Translations under genes and position numbers: made by a program
Shown here: in pieces, positions 7,481-12,613 of the stretch
How positions within the stretch are numbered: the first letter of the stretch is position 1
How the letters are laid out: each line of letters starts with the position of its first letter
Notes under the pieces: model-generated
Databases searched by the model: none
Told to the model about the DNA's origin: nothing
Seen by the model: the letters and a program-made list of their open reading frames with translations, nothing else
DNA from: Gammaproteobacteria bacterium
GTDB lineage: Bacteria; Pseudomonadota; Gammaproteobacteria; SZUA-229
Direction of reading: 5' to 3'
Length of the DNA: 12,613 nt
NCBI GenBank assembly: GCA_015484935.1
Contig: WFUQ01000196.1
Span: 1 to 12,613 of the forward strand

Positions 7481-8389
7481 TCAGTCCAACACAGCAAGAC
7501 CGAAGCCAGTCTCACCATAGCCGTTCCCGTTGTACAACATAAACCGCGCGCCATCATGGTCAAATACAAAAGGGTATTCAATCATCTCAGAGTCCCAACC
7601 ATGGCGTGACACCGACAACCCCACAGAATCAACCCCATACCTGTGCCATTCCATACCATCTTCTGACTCGGCGTACCTGATGCGATAGGCATCACCTCTT
7701 GAAGAAAACCACATGCGCCAGCAATCATCATCTTTTATAACAGATGGTCTGGAGATTGCATATTCAGATTCATCCTCAAAATCGATTGCCACGTGACCAT
7801 CTCGATGCCAATCGATACCATCGCTCGAACAAGCGTATTTGAGATGGTACCTGTGAACGGGGCTGCCATTTACTATACGCCAGTCAGTACATGACAAATA
7901 CCACATATGCCACTTATCGTCATCAATCAACACACAACAACTGGCACAAAATTGCGGCTCAGTAGCTGACCGATCCAGTATCGGACCTGATGCAACACGA
8001 ACAAAAACACCCGAATCACTATCTGACGTTGCAAGCCCAATAGCATTCCTGAAGGGAACGGTAACGCCAAGATTCCATCCGATGTAATACATATATTTCT
8101 TTTCGCCACTATCGACCAGCCAGGTCGCCATAGAGCCGCTGTCATCAAAACAACCCAGCTCGCCCGGTGCCAGCACCGGGCTAGATGCGATATCCAATAT
8201 TTTTGACGGCGAATTCAAGTCAACCACGATGAACGATGTATATGATCGGTTATCTTTATCTCTGGTACTAAAGTAAATCCTATAGGTATCACCAACAATA
8301 TGTTCGGCAACAGGCACTGATGCGTGCGTCTGCATCCAGTCATACTGCCCGTTCGCTGAAAAAACCAAACCGCACTTACTCCATCTCAT
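7481..8389 (-). CDS. predicted five-bladed beta-propeller protein, GH43/GH32-like fold
   Basis: This 302-residue soluble protein has no signal peptide. Five similar strand motifs recur about every 60 residues: RIYFSTRD (37-44), YMYYIGWN (99-106), WHMWYLSCTDW (160-170), WRMWFSSRGD (224-233) and RFMLYNGNGYG (282-292). This is the pattern of the five-bladed propeller shared by glycosidase clans GH-F/GH-J and their non-catalytic relatives. Sequence such as HASVPVAEH near the N-terminus and VPFRNAIGLA (111-120) looks typical of uncharacterised propeller proteins in polysaccharide clusters. The cytoplasmic location makes a secreted glycosidase unlikely; a role in nucleotide-sugar processing or glycan transfer is possible. 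AGGTGA about 9 bases before the ATG supports the start. It lies 13 bp after the acyltransferase gene and 4 bp before gtrA. Confidence 0.85.
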   Translation of the reverse strand: MRWSKCGLVFSANGQYDWMQTHASVPVAEHIVGDTYRIYFSTRDKDNRSYTSFIVVDLNSPSKILDIASSPVLAPGELGCFDDSGSMATWLVDSGEKKYMYYIGWNLGVTVPFRNAIGLATSDSDSGVFVRVASGPILDRSATEPQFCASCCVLIDDDKWHMWYLSCTDWRIVNGSPVHRYHLKYACSSDGIDWHRDGHVAIDFEDESEYAISRPSVIKDDDCWRMWFSSRGDAYRIRYAESEDGMEWHRYGVDSVGLSVSRHGWDSEMIEYPFVFDHDGARFMLYNGNGYGETGFGLAVLD

Positions 8390-8402
8390 ATCGCGCGCTC
8401 AC

Positions 8403-9068
8403 CTATAGATTTTTTATTCGATTGCTGGGCACCCTGGAACGCACCGTTTTTTCAGCCACATACAGTCCACCAGACTCCGCATCATCGAGCAAGAGCGCAC
8501 CCGCACCAATGATACACCTATCGCCTATAACTATATGGTCTCGCACAGTAGCGTTCACGCCGATAAAGCATTCCTCTCCTATTTCGACACCACCGGACAC
8601 AACAACATGAGAGGCTACAAACGTATGATCGCCGATACGAGAATGATGGCCGATATGATTACCGCTCCACAGAGTAACATTATCGCCGATTCTGGTGAAA
8701 GGCTGTATCGTATTATCCTCAAGAATAAAACAATTCTCACCAATAGACATGTTATTTAAAACACAACATCGTGAACTGACGTAACTAACGAGGGTATAAC
8801 CCAGCTTTTTAAGCGCAAGATATTTATCTCTTCGTAGAGCGTTCAGACCGGTATAACTCAAGGCCACAAATGCACCAAATTGCTCAGGTGGATATCTTGT
8901 AAACAGCTCGTCGAACGCGATGACAGGAAGGCCACAAAATGTCTCGTCTGAGAGATATTCTCCATCGACAGTAAATGCGACCACTTCGTAATCCGAATCT
9001 TCAGTAAAATAATAATGAGCAAGCTGTGCGATGTCGCCTGCACCGAAGATAACTATACGCTTCATCAC
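8403..9068 (-). CDS. PglD/NeuD-like sugar acyltransferase (left-handed beta-helix)
   Basis: This 221-residue two-domain protein has an N-terminal Rossmann-like part opening with IVIFGAGDIAQLA, which in PglD and PerB binds the nucleotide-sugar. A C-terminal hexapeptide-repeat helix follows from about residue 100 (IGENCF, IGDNVT, IGHHSRIGDHTF, IGEECFIGVNA, IGDRCIIGAGA). A His-rich turn, NHIGHHSRIG (H138, H141, H142), sits where PglD carries its catalytic His. Family members acylate the amino group of 4-amino-4,6-dideoxy sugars or O-acetylate sialic acid. Downstream of WecE chemistry the likely product is dTDP-Fuc4NAc or another N-acyl Fuc4N. GTG at 9068 and ATG at 9065 are both possible starts. 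Both overlap the stop of the upstream methyltransferase, and GAGGAA lies at a suitable distance. Confidence 0.88.
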   Translation of the reverse strand: MMKRIVIFGAGDIAQLAHYYFTEDSDYEVVAFTVDGEYLSDETFCGLPVIAFDELFTRYPPEQFGAFVALSYTGLNALRRDKYLALKKLGYTLVSYVSSRCCVLNNMSIGENCFILEDNTIQPFTRIGDNVTLWSGNHIGHHSRIGDHTFVASHVVVSGGVEIGEECFIGVNATVRDHIVIGDRCIIGAGALLLDDAESGGLYVAEKTVRSRVPSNRIKNL

Positions 9069-9703
9069 AGTTCTTTCCTCACGAGCATCGTAAATTCATA
9101 CAGATCATAATCATGCAACAACGCGACATTACGGGAAAAACGCTGCTTACAATAATCAAACATCTCCCCTGGAACCGCATAGTACAGATGCTGTTTCATT
9201 TTATCCGCATCCGAATAGGATGTCAGACAATTAAAAGCAAAACCTTTACGACTAAACCCGTCCAGGATATCAAGCATCGATTCGATATGGGAGCGCCACT
9301 CATCACTGGAATACTCCATCTTCACATTGAATATCCCACTGGCGACACAGTAGTCTGAAATCTGGTCTGGCTGCTCAGCGGTAACATATCTTGCGTTATC
9401 ATTCGCTTTATGGCGTTGTCTGGCAGCACAAACCATATCTTCAGAGATATCCACACCCACATAAGAAAATGAAGTCCGACTGCGCGCCAGATAATCATAA
9501 AACGCACCATACCCACAGCCCAGATCACAGACTGAAAAGCCATCACTTTCTCCAATGATTTTTGCAAGCTGATAAAATCGCTCCTCCTGACTCTCACTAC
9601 CATTCCAGTCCACGCCTTCTGGCGTACTACCATGCTGCGCTAACTTTGTAGAATAGTAATTTGACACATCAGAAAGCAATGACTTTGTATTTTTTTGTTT
9701 CAT
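9065..9703 (-). CDS. class I SAM-dependent methyltransferase
   Basis: This is a 212-residue Rossmann methyltransferase when started at the ATG at 9703 (MKQKNTKSLL). Motif I is VCDLGCGYGAFYDYL from about residue 58, motif II is GVDIS, and an N-terminal cap holds VDWNGSESQEERF, which looks family-specific. It is not closely similar to the other methyltransferase at 6437-7057. The frame stays open to an ATG at 9769, adding 22 residues that look less protein-like; both starts have weak ribosome sites. The 86-bp gap left by the shorter start contains a GC-rich inverted repeat (CCAGC-N8-GCTGG, 9731-9748). Substrate unknown; it is coupled to the acyltransferase by an overlapping stop/start, so action on the acylated amino sugar is plausible. 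Confidence 0.86.
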   Translation of the reverse strand: MKQKNTKSLLSDVSNYYSTKLAQHGSTPEGVDWNGSESQEERFYQLAKIIGESDGFSVCDLGCGYGAFYDYLARSRTSFSYVGVDISEDMVCAARQRHKANDNARYVTAEQPDQISDYCVASGIFNVKMEYSSDEWRSHIESMLDILDGFSRKGFAFNCLTSYSDADKMKQHLYYAVPGEMFDYCKQRFSRNVALLHDYDLYEFTMLVRKEL

Positions 9704-9789
9704 ATGGTACTTATATCTCAATTGAACCGGCCAGCATGAATCCGCTGGCTCATTTTCCAGGTCGAGCATTGACTTCAGCTTGCTACACT

Positions 9790-10731
9790 CTATCTTCCCC
9801 GCTTTTTAAGCACGCCATTGTAGACCTGCCTGACAATCGTGTAAGGCCTGCGTTTTGTCTCACTAAAAACCTTGGCAAGATAAATCCCAACCACGCCAAT
9901 CAACGATATCATCAAGCCACCAAGAAACCATATCGATACCATCACCGATGTCCATCCACTTACAGAGTTAGAAAATAACAACCAACTTATCATGAGATAT
10001 GTTGCGAATCCGCCCGACACAAGCAATATAGCAACACCAACATAGAAGATACTAATCAGCGGTATATTACTGAATGATGTAATAGAATTTACAAATATCG
10101 ATAGTTTATGAAAAAGCGAGTACGTCGTCTCACTACTATGCTGCTTACTGACAACCAGCGGACACTGTAAAAATCCCGTTATGAGCCACAAACCCGCCAA
10201 AAACACTTCCCGTTCATCATGCATCAATAAAGCATCCACGTATCTACGAGTCATTAGCCTGGCTGTAGTCACATCCTCCGGGATAGATAAACCGGTTATC
10301 TTACGGAACAAATAATAGAATACCTTACCACTCACCCTTTCAAAGATTCCGCCTTTACGTTTCTTCTGTACCCCGTACACCACATCACATCCTTGCTCAT
10401 TCAATTCCTCTGTGAAACGCAACAACCATTCAGGGTTTTCTTCAAGATCCACGTCGATCAAAAAAACGCGCTCACCTTGTGCATAATCAAGCCCGGTCAT
10501 CATCGCTTTATGATGACCGAAGTTTCGAGAAAGATCGACAACGACTACATTTGTGTTAACCGCAGCAATCTCTACAGCAATCTCGAGACTATTATCAGGC
10601 GAGCCATCGTTTACAAGCACTATTTCGAAATCATCACTGACCAGCTGCTCAGCACATTCACTGGCACGTCGGCAGAACTCCTCCACATAATCTTCAGACT
10701 TGTATAGCGTTGCAACGATAGACAACTTCAT
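9790..10731 (-). CDS. GtrB/ArnC-like polyprenyl-phosphate glycosyltransferase (GT2)
   Basis: This 313-residue family 2 glycosyltransferase has an N-terminal GT-A domain: LSIVATLYKSEDYVEEF, VNDGSPDNS with NDGS at 41-44, LSRNFGHHKAMMTGLDYA, and the DXD-type metal site IDVDLEENPEWL (D93, D95). Two C-terminal membrane segments follow at about 222-250 and 258-288, then a basic tail KKRGR. This is the dolichol-phosphate-mannose-synthase/GtrB/ArnC layout, which loads a sugar onto undecaprenyl phosphate on the cytoplasmic face. The usual D-x-DLQDPPE box is replaced by DVDLEENPE, which may reflect a different sugar donor, here presumably a dTDP-4-amino sugar. The ATG at 10731 gives a 4-bp ATGA overlap with the upstream gene; a GTG nine bases further out is an alternative. 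10021-10080 is 33% GC by count. Confidence 0.92.
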   Translation of the reverse strand: MKLSIVATLYKSEDYVEEFCRRASECAEQLVSDDFEIVLVNDGSPDNSLEIAVEIAAVNTNVVVVDLSRNFGHHKAMMTGLDYAQGERVFLIDVDLEENPEWLLRFTEELNEQGCDVVYGVQKKRKGGIFERVSGKVFYYLFRKITGLSIPEDVTTARLMTRRYVDALLMHDEREVFLAGLWLITGFLQCPLVVSKQHSSETTYSLFHKLSIFVNSITSFSNIPLISIFYVGVAILLVSGGFATYLMISWLLFSNSVSGWTSVMVSIWFLGGLMISLIGVVGIYLAKVFSETKRRPYTIVRQVYNGVLKKRGR

Positions 10732-11423
10732 GACACACACTTCATATAACGAGGCGACTCACCACCACAATTAAACAACATATCCAGCACACTGACACCA
10801 TGCTCGAATTCACCATGTAACTGGTCATACTCCGGATAACCACTGTAATCCATCCATTCTACGGCAACGCCTTCTTTTCGAAATAACTCCTCATCGAGAT
10901 AGTCTTTCGCGGCTGGTCCACTCAGGTAAGTCGTCGCAGCCAAATCTTTACACAGCCCCAGCAACCTTTCGCTTTTCCCTTCTACCAGATCGAAATCACC
11001 AGACCAGCTGATCACTGTCTCTATCCCGAGGAGCTTATTAATATGCGTTATAAAGTCATAATTCATATCACTCAGATATTCATAATCTTTCCCTAGATAC
11101 ATTCCCTCCAGAACCTCTTTGTAATCCTTGAAATGCTCCGCCCTGGAGTACGCATGCGAGATACTGGCCCAGTGCTTCTTTGCCCACTTCCTGTCACTTA
11201 TACGTGTATCTCTTATGCTCTGAAAATATTTATCTTTCGTTTCGACTGGCACCGTCAACCAGCTCAGCCCATTGCTGGTCTTGATCTTGTTCCTGTTTCG
11301 CCAGTCTCTCTTGGTGAACTGCATGTCATCATATAACACGAACTCATCGACTGAAGCGATCAGGTCGAAGTAGCCTTTCCAGGGGATATAATTCGACTGC
11401 AATATGGCGACGCGTTTGCTCAC
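10728..11423 (-). CDS. WbqC-family protein
   Basis: This 231-residue soluble protein matches the WbqC family at its N-terminus: [18 protein letters not shown], then [20 protein letters not shown] with the typical asparagine/arginine pair. The later region [15 protein letters not shown] and the C-terminal [11 protein letters not shown] are also family-like. WbqC proteins occur in O-antigen and amino-sugar clusters. From memory, the name comes from an E. coli/Shigella O-antigen with an acylated 4-amino-4,6-dideoxyglucose, but the biochemical role is not established. The start is GTG, in a GTGA overlap with rmlA, preceded by GAGGAA. 11041-11100 is only 28% GC by count, against 58% in rmlA sequence at 11461-11520. 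Confidence 0.9.
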   Translation of the reverse strand: MSKRVAILQSNYIPWKGYFDLIASVDEFVLYDDMQFTKRDWRNRNKIKTSNGLSWLTVPVETKDKYFQSIRDTRISDRKWAKKHWASISHAYSRAEHFKDYKEVLEGMYLGKDYEYLSDMNYDFITHINKLLGIETVISWSGDFDLVEGKSERLLGLCKDLAATTYLSGPAAKDYLDEELFRKEGVAVEWMDYSGYPEYDQLHGEFEHGVSVLDMLFNCGGESPRYMKCVS

Positions 11424-12304
11424 ACCTGTTCCTCGGAAATCTCACACAGGTATCGACCATATCCGGTCTTGCCTAAACGCTCGCCGTGACCACGCAGTGC
11501 ATCTGCCTTGATCCAGCCATTTCTGAATCCGATCTCTTCCAGACAGGCGATCTTGAAGCCCTGCCGATGTTCGATGGTCTGCACATACTGGCTGGCTTCG
11601 ATCAGGCTGTCATGGGTTCCTGTATCCAGCCACGCAAAGCCCCGACCCAGTATCTCCACTTTCAAACTGTCACGTTCGAGATAGGCATTGTTGACACTGG
11701 TTATCTCCAGCTCTCCCCTCGCAGACGGCGTGATGGACCTGGCTATGTCGATCACAGCATTGTCGTAAAAGTATAATCCGGTCACCGCATAGTTCGACTT
11801 TGCAGATTCGGGTTTCTCTTCTATCGATGTCACCCGCATATTTTCATCGAACGCGACGACACCAAACTGTTCCGGGTTTCTGACTTTATATCCGAACACG
11901 GTAGCACCGGTAGACTGGCTGGTGGCTTCATCCAGTTTGTCCTGAAACCCCTGCCCGTAGAATATGTTATCGCCTAACACCAGACAGACGTTGTCCTCGC
12001 CGATGAATTCTTCACCGATGATAAATGCCTGCGCCAAACCGTCCGGACTGGGTTGTACTGCATACTGGATATGCACACCATAATCGCTGCCATCACCGAG
12101 CAAGTTCTGAAAACCTGCCAGATCATGGGGTGTGGTGATGACCAGGATATCCCGTATGCCTGCGAGCATGAGCACCGACAGCGGGTAGTAGATCATCGGT
12201 TTGTCGTACACGGGTAACAGCTGCTTGGAGATACCTTTGGTGACAGGGTGCAATCGCGTACCACTGCCGCCAGCCAATACGATCCCTTTCCATCTGGTCG
12301 TCAT
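11420..12304 (-). CDS. rmlA: glucose-1-phosphate thymidylyltransferase
   Basis: RmlA makes dTDP-glucose from dTTP and glucose-1-phosphate, the first step to dTDP-deoxysugars. At 294 residues it has the normal length. The signature nucleotide loop is [14 protein letters not shown] (7-20). [17 protein letters not shown] follows from residue 27, [10 protein letters not shown] is at 84-93, GDN with D112 is the metal site, and [12 protein letters not shown] is near the C-terminal part. The ATG at 12304 is chosen because it forms a 4-bp ATGA overlap with the end of rmlB and begins at the conserved N-terminus ([13 protein letters not shown]); the frame is open 18 codons further but only inside rmlB. 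In this operon it probably serves amino-sugar synthesis, and it may also supply rhamnose if rmlC/rmlD lie outside the window. Confidence 0.96.
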   Translation of the reverse strand: MTTRWKGIVLAGGSGTRLHPVTKGISKQLLPVYDKPMIYYPLSVLMLAGIRDILVITTPHDLAGFQNLLGDGSDYGVHIQYAVQPSPDGLAQAFIIGEEFIGEDNVCLVLGDNIFYGQGFQDKLDEATSQSTGATVFGYKVRNPEQFGVVAFDENMRVTSIEEKPESAKSNYAVTGLYFYDNAVIDIARSITPSARGELEITSVNNAYLERDSLKVEILGRGFAWLDTGTHDSLIEASQYVQTIEHRQGFKIACLEEIGFRNGWIKADALRGHGERLGKTGYGRYLCEISEEQV

Positions 12305-12613
12305 ACGCCCAACCCCAATCTTTGACCTTGATAGCTTCCGTCCTGCACCCGTTGCCACCAGGTCGGGTTATCCAGATACCAGTGGATGGTCTTTCTGATG
12401 CCACTGCTGAATGTCTCCGAAGGCACCCATGACAGGTCATTTTTTATCTTGCTGGCATCGATGGCGTATCGCAGATCATGACCGGGACGATCGGTGATGT
12501 GCGTTATCAGCTCTCGACTGTTGTTGCCTGCCGGTAAATCCGGCTTTAATTCATCCATGATATCGCAGATGGTCTCTATCACTTCGAGGTTGGTCATCTC
12601 ATTGTGACCACCG
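12301..12613 (-). CDS. rmlB: dTDP-glucose 4,6-dehydratase (C-terminal part, cut by window edge)
   Basis: These are the last 103 codons of RmlB, an extended short-chain dehydrogenase that converts dTDP-glucose to dTDP-4-keto-6-deoxyglucose, the substrate of WecE. The visible part starts in the conserved [11 protein letters not shown] segment. It continues with [20 protein letters not shown] and [14 protein letters not shown], and ends with the typical [15 protein letters not shown]. The NAD loop and the catalytic YxxxK lie beyond the right edge. The internal ATG at 12597 is not the start; the frame is open to 12613. The TGA overlaps the rmlA start. It is the first gene of the minus-strand operon visible here, and the promoter must lie to the right of the window. 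Confidence 0.95.
   Translation of the reverse strand, partial: GGHNEMTNLEVIETICDIMDELKPDLPAGNNSRELITHITDRPGHDLRYAIDASKIKNDLSWVPSETFSSGIRKTIHWYLDNPTWWQRVQDGSYQGQRLGLGV

Noticed and set aside
12305..12358. 18-codon upstream extension of rmlA
   Set aside because: It lies within rmlB in another frame; the ATG at 12304 forms an ATGA overlap and gives the normal RmlA N-terminus.
1..12613. Defence system, CRISPR array, insertion sequence, prophage, tRNA or riboswitch
   Set aside because: Reading both strands showed no repeat-spacer pattern, transposase, integrase, cloverleaf or recognisable aptamer; genes account for nearly all of the window.

Overview
This 12.6 kb window looks like the chromosome of a Proteobacterium, most likely a gammaproteobacterium. 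The evidence is a leuC-leuD pair with a divergent LysR gene, dTDP-sugar genes close to enterobacterial RmlA, RmlB and WecE, and GTG starts with 4-bp overlaps. A Pro/Tyr-rich exported protein behind leuD recalls the sulfur-globule proteins of sulfur oxidisers. That is only a weak hint about lifestyle. No RNA gene, insertion sequence, CRISPR array or phage gene is visible.

Left part (1-3513). The window opens with the last 28 codons of an unidentified plus-strand gene. A small exported Pro/Tyr-rich protein, leuD and leuC follow, all on the minus strand. leuCD encode isopropylmalate isomerase (leucine synthesis). A 79-bp divergent intergenic region separates leuC from a plus-strand LysR-family regulator. 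It holds a perfect TATAAT for leuC, dyad symmetry, and a -10-like element placed so that the lysR mRNA may be leaderless.

Right part (3496-12613). All eleven genes here are on the minus strand and tightly packed, many with 4-bp start/stop overlaps, so they look like one operon entering from the right edge. In transcription order they are rmlB (3' part), rmlA, a wbqC-family gene, a GtrB/ArnC-like polyprenyl-phosphate glycosyltransferase, a methyltransferase, a PglD-like acyltransferase, a five-bladed-propeller protein, gtrA, a second methyltransferase, wecE, and a large polytopic membrane protein that may be a GT-C glycosyltransferase. The last gene overlaps the lysR 3' end by 18 bp, tail to tail.

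Working model (inference). RmlA and RmlB make dTDP-4-keto-6-deoxyglucose. WecE aminates it to dTDP-4-amino-4,6-dideoxygalactose (Fuc4N). The PglD-like enzyme, and possibly WbqC and the methyltransferases, decorate the 4-amino sugar. The GT2 enzyme loads it onto undecaprenyl phosphate, a GtrA-type protein flips it, and the membrane protein transfers it to a periplasmic acceptor. This has the logic of the Arn (Ara4N-lipid A) and Gtr three-component systems, but with a different sugar and with extra genes of unknown role (propeller, WbqC). Sampled stretches of the middle genes (roughly 6440-11420) are mostly clearly AT-richer than rmlA, wecE and the membrane protein, so the decoration module may have been acquired separately.
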